A stretch of 64,000 bases of DNA from Raphanus sativus (taxonomy: Eukaryota; Streptophyta; Magnoliopsida; Brassicales; Brassicaceae): positions 6,260,668 through 6,324,667 of the forward strand of contig NC_079519.1 of assembly GCF_000801105.2 (NCBI RefSeq), read 5' to 3'. The notes beneath the pieces were generated by a model that did no database searches, was not told where the DNA came from, and saw only the letters and a program-made list of their open reading frames with translations. Made by a program: the position numbers and the translations under genes. Of the stretch, positions 1 to 10,207 are shown piece after piece (position 1 is the first letter of the stretch; every line of letters begins with the position of its first letter).

Positions 1-709
1 TCCAGCATCGCCAGCACGGGATGTGCCGGGTTTTCATGAATGAACTCGAAAAGGTGTTTACTATTGAAAACTCCACTTCTTCCTTCAGCTCAAGAAGCTT
101 TCTTACGTTTATCCTGAAGACCTCTTTAACAGTTTTTTTTAAAATGTGGGTTCTCCAGGTGCTCATTGACTTGGGAGTTGAGAGACTGGTCCTGCCTGCA
201 GTTCCGTGCGTACTGGACACATGGACAAACTCATTTGGGTTTTCAAAAGTGACAATTCCCGAAAAGAAAGACTTTCTGCAGTTTACTTTCTTGGAATTTG
301 GACGAACAATATTGTGCCAAAAGATATTGATCAAGAGCAGTGTGTCACATCCACTTCCAAGTACAAGTACAGGTTAATACCCCATGTTATATATGTTGCA
401 GAATCTAAAACTGTCAATCATCTTAAGTAAGATTTTAAAAATTGAGATCCTCGTTATTATGCAGCGTCTCTTGGTGAAACAAACTGTGACATCATCAATA
501 TTGAAGACAATTCTGCATCTGATGATAGATCAGAAGTACATGAGGCGGAACAAAACATTAGGATTGAAGACAATTCTGCATCTGATGATATATCAGAAGT
601 TCACCAGGCAGAAAAGCATCTCGAGGAGTCTAGCTCTACTAAAACCCCCCTGGAGTATGTTGTTCAAACCTCCACTCCTTTGATTAACTTATCCGAAACA
701 CACCAATAA
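1..709 (+). CDS. PHD-finger/GNAT acetyltransferase-like protein, 3' end only
   Basis: C-terminal part of a plant PHD-finger protein carrying a GNAT-like acyltransferase fold (IDM1/ROS4-like family; AT5G58610 by position). Three coding pieces are visible: up to 53, 159-372 and 465-709, with GT-AG introns at 54-158 and 373-464 that keep frame. The first piece has the GMCRVFMNELEK segment, the acetyl-CoA-binding helix region of the family. The second has LVLPAVPCVLDTWTNSFGF, the family's conserved C-terminal GNAT strand. The last exon encodes a low-complexity acidic tail in which IEDNSASDD occurs twice, so the tail grew by a short internal duplication. The PHD fingers lie upstream of the window. 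The family is nuclear and linked to chromatin; enzyme activity of this copy cannot be judged from the tail. Confidence 0.8.
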
Positions 710-2015
710 CGAGAGAAAAAAAAACATGAAAATGAATCACATTGGTCCTGGTAATTAGCCAAGATAGAAGACTTGGAATAGAACTCTAGAGGTTAAAATA
801 AGAGTCCGTGAAAGTATGGAGATGCTTAAGAAACTTGGTGGTATTGGTGCGCCTTTGATGCTTGACATGTCTGTGTTATATCTGATACATAGAGTAGATC
901 CATAAGTTATAAGATGTCAGATAGAAATTGAGAAACAAGGTTCAAGAGATCTCGTCTATTTTTGGCAACTAGTTGAGTCCAAAGATTGATATATTAGGCT
1001 GGTGAATCTTATTAGCTTTTCGTAGCTTCATACAATATTGTTTTTAATCTATGTTTTGTGGTTTATTCAGGGAAATAAAAACACAAGAAGAAAGGTTGGT
1101 GAAAGAGAACCGAATCCTAAAGTGTTACACACGAAAAAGGTTAAAATGTAGGAGGCTAACATGAAGAAGTAAATATGATAGCTCCAAGGAGAGCACGGTT
1201 AGATACTTTTGTTTCCACAAGTTATGTTCAGAACCTTTGGGCAGGCAGGCAAGAAAAGGTTGCAATTTTAAGGTAGGTGTTGGGAAACAACCTTTGTATC
1301 TAAATAAAATAAACGGAAAGGAAGGAACAAATGCTTACCTCTTCTCTGTCACTTGATTTGTTCTTCCCATTGTTTCTTTTTGTTGATGTATGAAGTTGGA
1401 AAGAGGAAGCATATAATAGTAGTAAGCAAAGTATTATTTGCCTTTGTTATCGTATATATTATATGAAGAATATATATAAGATTTATTGCAATCAAGTTAT
1501 CGGTAGATGCCGTTTATAAATCCTTTAAGCCCCCAAAATAGAAACTTTTGAAGTTTTAATATACTAACTTTTGAACTGTATATGTTTAACATTTTCGATT
1601 TAATAGAAGATTGAATTTTATTATTGTTTTTAATTACAGAATATTAATAATAAATTTTAAAAGCTTGAGAAATCCTTTACAAAAACTGAAAATTTTAGGG
1701 AAGAAAAAAAGACTAAAAAAATGTTCAATCCTTCAAGCCCTCAACCTAATATTTTAAAAGTTATATTTGAAAATCTAAATTTATTCACCGAATAATAATA
1801 ATTAATTTGAAATTTGTAAAATATTTACAGAAGTGAGAGGACCCACGTGAGAGAGCACCCAGACGGCCATACCCATTTGCACAGAGATAAATGAATCCAA
1901 AAACACTTTCTTAAGATATTTTTTTTTCTCTCTCAATTATTATTTTACAGCCTTTACTTGGCTGTTCTCGTCCGAAAATCTCCATTGTTTCCGTTAAAGC
2001 AAAAAAAAAAAAAAA
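710..2015. other. intergenic, no clear gene
   Basis: AT-rich spacer between the PHD/GNAT gene and PMR5. Around 1073-1161 a 29-codon open stretch follows an AG acceptor-like site and ends in a stop. It encodes a charged, leucine-spaced peptide (starts EIKTQEERLVKENRILK) resembling a coiled coil of the MADS K-domain kind, but no flanking exon supports it. The 5' leader of PMR5 probably begins near 1930, where a CT-rich tract starts. Confidence 0.4.
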
Positions 2016-3632
2016 ATGAATGTTCTTCTTCTTCACATCTCACTCTTTCTTCTTCCACTACTGCTTCAGCAAGAGCCATCTTCCTCCGCCATTATACTGA
2101 GCTTGAAGAAACGCCATGGGAGCAGCAGCGGCAGCAGCAGCAGCAGTGGGAACCAGTACAGCTCGAGCAGACCTTCTTCTTTCCAAGGGAACAGAAGCAC
2201 GTGCTCTCTCTTCATGGGCACGTGGGTCCACGACGACTCGTACCCTCTGTACAAACCGGCGGATTGTCCCGCCGTCGTGGAGAGTGAGTTCGATTGTCAG
2301 ATGTACGGACGTCCTGACTCCAACTACCTCAAGTATCGATGGCAGCCCCAGAATTGCAACTTGCCCACGTATGTGTTTTACTCCTTCTTGGGTTTCTCTA
2401 AAGTTTACTCCTTTGTGATGATTTAGTTCGAATCTGACTTTTTTTTTTTGAATTGTTCTCTATAAAGTTGGTCTCTTTAAGATTTTTTTTTTTTCTGATG
2501 GTTTTGGGGATGTTAGGTTCAATGGTGCTGAGTTTCTGTTGAGAATGAAGGGGAAGAACATAATGTTTGCGGGTGATTCGTTGGGGAAGAATCAATGGGA
2601 GTCGTTGATCTGTCTCATTATGTCATCTGCACCCTCCACTCGTACTCAAATGACCAGAGGTCTCCCTCTCTCCACCTTCAGATTCTTGGTACACACTTCT
2701 TCTCCTTCTCTCTCTCTCGCATTTACTTGAGGAAATCAAGTTCTGTAAGAAGCTTTTTTTTTTTTTTGATGTTAGGACTATGGGATAACTATGTCGTTTT
2801 ACAAAGCTCCTTTCTTGGTGGACATAGACGCTGTTCAAGGCAAGCGTGTGTTGAAACTTGAGGAGATCTCTGGCAATGCCAACGCTTGGCATGACGCTGA
2901 TCTACTCATCTTCAATACTGGTCACTGGTGGAGCCACACCGGGTCTCAGCAAGGGTTAGTTATTATTTTGGAATGCGAAATGTTGTCTTATATCATATGG
3001 ATGATTCACATCTCTCATTGTGAAAACACACAGATGGGACTTGATTCAATCAGGCAATTCTTATTACCAAGACATGGACCGTTTCGTTGCTATGGAGAAA
3101 GCTCTTCGTACTTGGGCTTATTGGGTTGAAACACATGTGGATAGATCCAGAACTCAAGTCTTCTTCCTCTCTATTTCTCCAACACATGACAAGTAACACA
3201 CTCTCTCTCTCTCTCTATCTCTTAAAGTTGTTACGCTTTTGAAGAGAATTTCCTCAAAAAAGTTGAATTGTATATATGTTTTGTTGATTGATCAGTCCGA
3301 GTGACTGGGCAGCATCAACGTCTTCGGGATCCAAGAACTGCTACGGAGAGACGGAGCCAATCACAGGAGCGGCTTATCCAGTGAGTCCCTACACAGATCA
3401 GCTAAGATCGGTGATCGTTGAAGTGCTTCACGGGATGCACAATCCTGCATTACTTCTTGACATAACGCTCCTCTCTTCCCTCAGAAAAGACGGACACCCT
3501 TCTGTCTACAGCGGTCTTGTTAGCGGTGGTTCACAGCTGGCCAAGCCAGGCCAGTCAGATTGTAGCCATTGGTGCTTGCCTGGTCTCCCTGATACATGGA
3601 ATCAGTTGTTGTATACCATTCTCTTCTATTAG
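2016..3632 (+). CDS. PMR5: PMR5 / trichome birefringence-like (TBL) protein
   Basis: Predicted Golgi/secretory-pathway TBL protein. The family O-acetylates cell-wall polysaccharides, and PMR5 in Arabidopsis alters pectin and powdery mildew susceptibility. Exons 2016-2368, 2517-2688, 2776-2954, 3034-3192 and 3296-3632 join to 399 aa, near the family's roughly 400. Residues 1-25 form a hydrophobic signal or anchor. A Ser-rich linker follows, then the PMR5N/TBL domain with CSLFMGTW and WQPQNCNLP. The catalytic GDS motif is at about 137-139 and the DxxH motif (DCSH) at about 376-379, so the esterase-like active site is intact. The ATG at 2016 is chosen because it opens directly into the signal peptide. 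TBL paralogues are similar; the PMR5 assignment rests on length and on the ATL63 and RANBP1 neighbours. Confidence 0.88.
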
Positions 3633-3880
3633 CCCACCCTTTTATTATCTTTTTCTATCAATTTATTCGGGTAGGATATTTTTCTAACGCATTCGAGGAG
3701 AATCCCCAAGTTTATGGATGCATTCAATTGTAGAAACTTTGAGGCAGAATTTTTCATTCTAATGATTTTATAATTCTTATTACATGCAACATAAAAGCAG
3801 AGGTGTTGTCTGTTTAACTTAGCCGTATCGACAGTTGTTTTATCATTTGTTGTTGGCTGTTTAGTTAGCCATAGAGCAAA

Positions 3881-4071
3881 TGTTATTAACAAATTAATAA
3901 ACCGAAAAAGAGACACAAGAATTTAATGTAGTTATCAACTTGGAATGTTATTAACACATTAATAAACCGAAAAAGAGACACAAGAATTTAATGTAGTTAT
4001 CAACTTGGAATGTTATTAACACATTAATAAACCGAAAAAGAGACAAGAATTTAATGTAGTTATCAACTTGG
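3881..4071. repeat. tandem repeat, three copies of a 65-bp unit
   Basis: Units start at 3881, 3946 and 4011, each beginning tgttattaac and ending in atcaacttgg. The first two differ at one base; the third lacks 2 bp. The near identity suggests recent local duplication downstream of PMR5. No gene is seen in 3633-4400. Confidence 0.9.
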
Positions 4072-4406
4072 TTACATTCATAGACAAAATTAATTAAACA
4101 AAGTTTGAAGGTATTGTGTTCAAAAAAATGAAGGTATATTTTTTGAACACATTATAGTTTAAGAGAATATAAATATATTATATAGAAAATCATAAAGCTA
4201 ATGGATTTGCAAGTTAACTCCAATAAATATAGTTGTCTTTTTTTTTGAAATTAAGTTTAGAATTACAGCTCTATATAGGAAAGACCCAAGAGTCCTAATT
4301 TTCTGACGAGTCTTTTTTTTTTGGGCAAAAAAAAAATATAAACAACCAATAATATTTTTGACGAGTCTTGTAATTAATTTACAGGGCTTGTTAAAATACA
4401 CTACAA

Positions 4407-4568
4407 TGGGCCCAATGAAAGCCTTTTAGGGTTTTCCAAACACACATCCTCAGCCGTACATCAACTTTCCCAAGACTAGCATCTCCACCGTCTATCCCGC
4501 CAAAACCCCTCTTTATAAATGGAATCGATTCACACTCTCTAGTCAGTACTCGATATCTTCTAGGGTTT
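4407..4568 (+). promoter_or_regulatory. promoter of the snoRNA gene: site II, telo-boxes and TATA box
   Basis: A palindromic TGGGCCCA (site II type) at 4407-4414 is followed by TAGGGTTT (telo-box) at 4427-4434, TATAAAT at 4514-4520 and a second TAGGGTTT at 4561-4568. Site II plus telo-box is the classic element pair of plant ribosome-biogenesis and snoRNA genes, which fits the snoRNAs downstream. Transcription probably starts near 4545. Confidence 0.7.
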
Positions 4569-4891
4569 TAGCAGCAGCAACCGGAACTTCACTGTTCTCT
4601 TATTCTAGGCTTTCTCTTTGTTAGAAGATGTGTGATTCTCGTTTCGTTCTCTCTAGATTTGGCTTCATCAGATAGTCTATGCGGATTTTTTCCGTTCCCA
4701 TACGATTCGTTCCCTTGAAGCAATACCAATCGTGTTGCCTTTTTGTTTTTCAATATATTCTCCCTAATCCTTCAAGCATCGATACTGTTAATTCAAGTTT
4801 GATGCTGCTGATTAGTGAGCATAACTTGAGCAACTACATATCATTTTTAGGCTAGTCTGTCTGCTTGTATAGATCTATATAGATTGTGAAG

Positions 4892-4980
4892 GAAGAACAG
4901 TGATGAGTCAATTTACAGACCTGTAATGATTGCGGTAATGATCGCATTTCATTATGAACATCTAAGGGACTGAGTTCTTC
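4892..4980 (+). ncRNA. C/D box snoRNA, copy 1 (18S rRNA methylation guide)
   Basis: An 89-nt unit closed by the terminal stem GAAGAAC/GTTCTTC. C box GTGATGA is at 4900-4906 and D box CTGA at 4970-4973, with a degenerate C'-like TAATGAT inside. The 13 nt at 4956-4968, directly before the D box, are complementary to CCCTTAGATGTTC, a universally conserved 18S rRNA segment (from memory). By the D+5 rule the first U of that CCCUUAG would be 2'-O-methylated; I believe the animal guide for this site is U61. It lies in a transcript with a site II/telo-box promoter and no open frame, so it is likely processed from a non-coding precursor. Confidence 0.82.
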
Positions 4981-5231
4981 ACTTTTGTTGTCAATTGCTT
5001 TAGTTTAGAGTTTGATTGTGCTTCATCAGATAGTCGATGTGGATTTGTCCGTTCCCATATGATTCGTTCCCTTGAAGCAATATCAATCGTGCTGCTCTCG
5101 TTATTCTTTTATCATCCCTAATCGATTCAAAGCATCATATACTGTTAATTCTAGTTTTGATGCTGATTTGGGAGCATAACTTGAGTGACTACATATCTTA
5201 TCTGTGTTTCTCTTATTGTTTTTGTATGTCG

Positions 5232-5320
5232 GAAGAACAGTGATGAATCAATTTACAGACCTGTAATGATTGCGGTAATGATCGCATTTCATTATGAACA
5301 TCTAAGGGACTGAGTTCTTC
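5232..5320 (+). ncRNA. C/D box snoRNA, copy 2 (18S rRNA methylation guide)
   Basis: Second copy of the snoRNA at 4892-4980, differing at one base just after the C box. C box is at 5240-5246, D box at 5310-5313, and the terminal stem and 18S guide are unchanged. The flanks are duplicated too (block from 4663 repeated at 5021) but have more substitutions and indels than the snoRNA, which suggests selection on the RNA. Confidence 0.82.
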
Positions 5321-5409
5321 TTACCTTCAGTTTAATAATTTTCTTTCTTTTCATGCCGTATGATTCTTTTCTAAAGAAATTCAGAAGGATTTCAGTGAAT
5401 TTTTTTGCT

Positions 5410-5460
5410 GTGGATGATGAGGACAAATATCAAAAAAAACAGTTATCCCTGTCTGAGGAT
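5410..5460 (+). ncRNA. possible short C/D box snoRNA (25S rRNA guide)
   Basis: C box ATGATGA at 5414-5420 and D box CTGA at 5453-5456. The 13 nt before the D box (CAGTTATCCCTGT) are complementary to ACAGGGATAACTG in the peptidyl-transferase region of 25S rRNA, a site methylated in yeast and animals (from memory). A 7-bp outer stem can form between 5385-5391 and 5464-5470. The C-to-D distance is short for a plant snoRNA and no C'/D' pair is evident, so the call is tentative. It follows the duplicated 18S-guide snoRNA and could share its transcript. Confidence 0.5.
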
Positions 5461-5470
5461 TTTAATCCTT

Positions 5471-6724
5471 TTGATGATTGATTTGTAATCTGACACTTCT
5501 AACACGTTTATATCAGTTTAATCTATTATTTGTTGACGGGTTGTCTGGTTAATGATCTAATCTATAGTCAATTCTTTAGTAAAGTTGAAATGGATTTTAA
5601 TACCAAGTGTAGAATTTTGTTAATTTGGGTTCTCTCGTTGTTGGATTTTAGTGTTGACACGCAGCCTCTCATCTTCAGCAATTTTTGGTTTTCACATACG
5701 TTTGGATAAACCCCACCTCTTTGTGCGAGTACTTTTAAATTGGAAGTTGAAATGAATTGATAACCTTGTGATAAAATATACAAAAAAGGTAAAACAAACA
5801 TTATTGTATATAAGATAAACCTCAACTATTAACATGTTGCGTTGTCATTTGATTCAAGTAACCTGCTATTTTCACATTCATCTCTATCTTAATCTAGTGT
5901 ACTTTGCAAGAATCTAAAATCTCTCTGCCATAAAGAAGAATGGACTTGTAAAAAGGATATGTATCGACATGGTTGACCGAGCAATCGTTTTGTGAGCACT
6001 AGTAGTTGAAACAATGTTCATTTAATTATCACATCTCAATTATTTCATTTCTATTTTTTTGTAATCTGTTAGAATATATTCATCATCAGGAGAGAGTAAA
6101 ACGACCCATGATTACAGACTCATTTTCCAACCAGCCTCTTTCTACACCCCTACAGCCTCACCTGTTTATTTGTGTATGTCCATTTAGGAATATCATATGA
6201 CAATAAGAATATTCTCTTGTATCAAGTTTTTGTTGTTGGGTGCACAAGTCGTTGAAACAATGTCATATCGCAATCACATTTCAATTGTTTCATTTCATAC
6301 AAACGTGTGTCTTTTCTATCAGTGTCTGTCAAAAATATAACTCGACTGGTATCAACATTTAGTTTATACTTTTATCATCTTTTGAACGTTATCGACAATT
6401 CCTACGTGTCTTTATAAGTACCATATGTGAAGATCATAGCAACGGTCCTTTGACGAGTGGATACGTCAATTCTTTTTTTTTTAAAAGATCAACTCCTTTA
6501 CATTATTGCATTCTGGAATTTATAGTTGAATGTGGAACACGTTTCCAAATCCTATTACCGGTGGTACCTTCTTAAATGATATGTTCTGTACTTTCAAACA
6601 CAAGGTACAATGCTTGTGTATAAACCGACACTTTAATGTCAATGTAGAAAGAGGTCAGCGTAATTTCAAAGCAGTGTATATCCATTTGTAAATAATCCAA
6701 GTCAGACTCAAAGTCCTCCATGCA
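5471..6724. other. intergenic with a diverged duplicated segment
   Basis: No gene seen. A 60-bp stretch near 6000-6060 (GTTGAAACAATG followed by a TTTCATTTC-rich tail) recurs in diverged form near 6245-6300. Confidence 0.5.
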
Positions 6725-6732
6725 TATATAAA
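6725..6732 (+). promoter_or_regulatory. TATA box of the MAPKKK gene
   Basis: TATATAAA, 58 bp upstream of the start codon at 6790. This implies a short 5' leader. Confidence 0.65.
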
Positions 6733-6789
6733 ACACACACTTACAGTTTTGTCATACCAAAGATACCATAAATAAACAACACAACAGTC

Positions 6790-8304
6790 ATGGTGATGGA
6801 TTTGAGCACTTCAAAAATCTCTACATTTTCTACTTCCTCTTGGTGGCTTAGAGGCAAGGTCATAGGCAGAGGCTGCTTCGGCACCGTTAATCTCGCCGTC
6901 AACAAATCAGACAGCAATCATATCTTCGCCGTCAAATCAGTCGGTTTTGCCACTTGTATCCCACGTCAGCTCGACTCGTTGGAAAACGAAATTCGTATCC
7001 TCCGCTCGGTTTCGTCACCACACATCGTGAGGTTCCTCGGCGATGACGTGACCCGAGAAGGAACCGGGTCGTTCCGGAACCTTCATCTCGAGTACATGCC
7101 ACGTGGAACTCTCGCTGATGTGGCGGGTCAAAACCTCGAGGAAGATACGATCCGACGGTTCACGTGGTGTTTGGTCTCTGCTTTGAAGGACGTCCACACG
7201 TGCGGCTTCGTCCACTGCGATGTGAAGGCGAGAAACGTTCTGCTTGGAGAAGAACCCGGTTCTGCTAAGCTCGCCGATTTCGGTTCCGGTTTAGATATTC
7301 GAACCGGAAACCAAACCGGGTGCGAGGCACGTGGTAGTCCACTGTGGATGGCGCCGGAGGTAGTTCGCGGCGAATGCCAAGGCCCCGAGAGCGACGTGTG
7401 GTCTCTTGGCTGTACGATCATCGAGATGGTCACCGGAGAACCGCCGTGGAATGAAGACGGAGCTGAGACTCTGAGAACGATCGGATTCTCCGACGAGCTA
7501 CCGAAATTTCCGGCGAGGTTATCGGAAAATGGCCGGGACTTTCTGGAGAAATGTCTGAGGAGAGACCCGAGCGAGCGGTGGAGCTGCGATCAGCTGTTGC
7601 GACATCCTTTCCTCTCGTGTTATGCTCTGTCGGAATCTCCGCGGCATGTATTCGACTGGGTGGACTTGGTGTTCGAGGAAGAAGAAGCAGTGGTGAGTGA
7701 GTCAGTGTCGTCCGAGTCGAGTTCGAATATCGCTAGGGAGAGGATCGGTACTTTGGCGATGAGCAGAGGGGTAATCTGGGAATCTGATGGTTGGTTGGTG
7801 GTTAGAGGTTCGGGGACACGTCAGCTCGTTCGTGATTCTTCATGTACGGAACTCGTAACGGTGAGGAATTCGACAAGTTCATCGTATAGTTATAGTCCGA
7901 CGTGGCAGATAGCTAAAGGGAAGATAACATTTTGTTCACACAACGTTAGATATATGTGGTGGCAAAATCGTAAATACGTGGAAGTTAAACGTACGGGCGT
8001 GAATGCACCGCCGCAGTGTTGTGACCGTGATGTGCCTCAAAACGCGGATTTGGATGTACCCGACCTAGCGATAATAGTCGCATGTAGTACATTATTGTGC
8101 ATGTGTTGTGCCCAAATGTTCATAAATAAAATATTTTATGTTGGCAATTTTTGTTCTCTATACACGGCCACACAAATGTTCACTAATAAATACGCAAACA
8201 TATCTATGACAAGTGGCAATAAAGAAAAGCAACATGTGTCTCAAAGAGTGGGATCATTCATGAATATTGTATATCTTAAGCTACACAATAATGACCAGTT
8301 TTAG
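6790..8304 (+). CDS. MAPKKK13/14-type protein kinase (single exon)
   Basis: Intronless Ser/Thr kinase of the plant MEKK-like subgroup, closest by recall to Arabidopsis MAPKKK13 and MAPKKK14. 504 aa. The kinase domain spans about residues 21-275: glycine loop GRGCFGTV at 26-33, lysine AVK at 47-49, catalytic HCDVKARN from 142 (D144), DFG at 163-165, APE at 188-190 and SDVWSLGCT after 200. All catalytic residues are present, so it should be active. The C-terminal region has an acidic stretch, a GVIWESDGW motif shared with MAPKKK13/14, and a hydrophobic segment near 425-445 that may anchor it to a membrane. The last 80 or so residues look less conserved. ATG 6790 is the first in frame; a second Met is two codons later. 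It precedes the RANBP1 remnant on the same strand. Confidence 0.9.
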   Translation: MVMDLSTSKISTFSTSSWWLRGKVIGRGCFGTVNLAVNKSDSNHIFAVKSVGFATCIPRQLDSLENEIRILRSVSSPHIVRFLGDDVTREGTGSFRNLHLEYMPRGTLADVAGQNLEEDTIRRFTWCLVSALKDVHTCGFVHCDVKARNVLLGEEPGSAKLADFGSGLDIRTGNQTGCEARGSPLWMAPEVVRGECQGPESDVWSLGCTIIEMVTGEPPWNEDGAETLRTIGFSDELPKFPARLSENGRDFLEKCLRRDPSERWSCDQLLRHPFLSCYALSESPRHVFDWVDLVFEEEEAVVSESVSSESSSNIARERIGTLAMSRGVIWESDGWLVVRGSGTRQLVRDSSCTELVTVRNSTSSSYSYSPTWQIAKGKITFCSHNVRYMWWQNRKYVEVKRTGVNAPPQCCDRDVPQNADLDVPDLAIIVACSTLLCMCCAQMFINKIFYVGNFCSLYTATQMFTNKYANISMTSGNKEKQHVSQRVGSFMNIVYLKLHNNDQF

Positions 8305-8579
8305 TTCTCTCAAGAGGATATATATTAATTTAACATTGTGTAGTAGTTTTGTGGATAACTAGTCAGGAGACATGATAAAGGACATAAGATAAGGTTTATG
8401 GGTGGGGTATGAGTTTAGGTTGTGGCATTCCTTACCCATGAGGTCTTCTTCTCATGTATAGTATATGTATGAATGAGCTCATGCCGAGCTTCATCCACAT
8501 ACGTAAAGTATGTATTATCACATTTTTTTACTCCAACTATGCAACACACTCATTTACTATCCATTGGTTGTAACTCTTA

Positions 8580-8818
8580 CTCCCTCCGTTTCGAATTATA
8601 TGTCGTTTTGGAGCAAAATTTTCGTTTCAAAATAAGTGTCGTTTTATGATTTCAATGCAAAATTTATTGATTTTTTAATCTAATCTATTTTTCTATTGGT
8701 TGGAATCTAATTAGGTGTATTGGTAATGGTGTTTTTATCTAGTAAATATACAAAATTAAATGTTTTATTAATCTGTGTGCCGAAGTCTAGAATGACAAAT
8801 AAATTGAAACGGAGGGAG
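8580..8818. mobile_element. Stowaway-type MITE
   Basis: 239-bp element with terminal inverted repeats CTCCCTCCGTTTC and GAAACGGAGGGAG, flanked by TA on each side (8578-8579 and 8819-8820). This is the hallmark of Stowaway (Tc1/mariner-derived) MITEs. No coding capacity. The space 8819-9406 holds nothing else I can identify. Confidence 0.93.
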
Positions 8819-9406
8819 TATTTAATTTAGTCAATGTCTCCTTCTACCCTTCTAGAGCACACTCGAATGGCGTTGACACTTGTTTCCAACATTAATTATC
8901 ATATTCAAAACTTCAATCCTTCACATTGATTTCAGTACTGTAGAAGTCAGTAGCCTATTTCATTTTTCTGTTTGTTTTGGTGTGAATTTGAAATGCTGAT
9001 TACAAAACGCATGTTTCTTCTACATTTAAAAATAAAATGCATGACTAATTATAAAGCTATATATATAAACCACTGGGAGGATATTAAAGAAAACTATAAA
9101 TCAAATAAATTGGAATTTTGTTTGTATCTTCAAATTGTTTGTTCATAGACAGTAACCACTAGTTTTTATCAACCCTGTATGTATGTACTGATTATAGTAA
9201 CTAATGCGTTATAGAAACAAGGTTACTGAAGTGACAAAAAAGGTTACTGGAGTTGCATAGCTATTTTGCATGATTGCCATTACAATCTCTAGACATGTAA
9301 ACGCTGCTTAACTTGGGCCGTTCGTGGGCTGAAATGACTGAGGCTAGGGTCTATTAGCTCATCAGATAATCTGAAGCCTAAGCTGGTCCTCGAAACTTCT
9401 TCTCAG

Positions 9407-10207
9407 ATGAGTGTTCAGGAACATAGCGGGAATGAAAAGTCGTGTTTATGGCACGCTACTGATTTTTCAGATGGCGAGTTGAAGGATGAGCTCTTCTGCA
9501 TTAGGTTTGCGTCTATTGAGAGGAAGTGTACTTGTAGAAACTTGAGTTTGTATCATTAGGTTTTTTGAATGAAGTAGCCATCACACCATCGTGTTCTATG
9601 ATCAGAGATCTGTATGTTCAAGTAGTCATCTGTTATTGTAGCTGTCAATTGTGTGAGTCGCAAGCTCCTTAAATTAAAACACAAAGGGCTTTTGTAGTGG
9701 TATTACCTGTAGTCGTGTTGTATCATTTTGACTATTACTTGTGAAGTGTTCAACTCTTGATCAGGCTTATGAGATCAGTTTCATGCTAGTTATGTAATAC
9801 TTCTGATGGTAGGCTACTACTATAATCGTATTTGTGTTTGACATAATCAGTAAGATGCACGCTGGTACAATTTTCTTAGCTGTGATGATTAATATTAAAT
9901 ATATGAGAGTAGAAGAATCTCCTTAGCTAGGTGTTGTGATGTCTGCACTTTTTCGTTTGTTGTTAGATACTTAAATCGCTATTATTGCATCAATAGATTG
10001 CAAAACGTTTATGGAGAAGTTCACCGAAATAGCTGAAAGCCAGCAAGTAGGGAAAGAGAGCAAGAGGGGGACGAGGCTGCTGGTTTACTCGATAATCTCT
10101 CGGTTCAGGATAAGAAAAGTGAAGAGGAAGCCAAAGGAGGAGAAAGCCCTGCCCTGCAAAGGAAGAGAAAGAAACAAAGAATGAAGAAGAGAAGAAAACG
10201 GACGTAA
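9407..10207 (+). pseudogene. Ran-binding protein 1 (RANBP1) pseudogene
   Basis: Two exon remnants of RanBP1, the cofactor that assists RanGAP in hydrolysing Ran-GTP during nuclear transport. Piece one, 9407-9521, encodes the C-terminal half of the RanBD, including SCLWHATDFSDGELKDELF and CIRFASIE. Piece two starts at 9997 after an AG and encodes CKTFMEKFTEIAESQQVGKES, then loses frame by an apparent 1-base loss near 10058 and reaches a stop; alternate frames recover the family's acidic KSEEEAK tail. The expected donor after 9521 reads GG rather than GT. The 5' exons for the N-terminal half of the domain are not found upstream. Position next to ATL63 and PMR5 matches Arabidopsis AT5G58590. A functional copy probably exists elsewhere in the genome. 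Confidence 0.87.

Noticed and set aside
1073..1161. Possible MADS K-domain-like exon
   Set aside because: Only 29 codons, no flanking exons, and coiled-coil composition alone is weak evidence.
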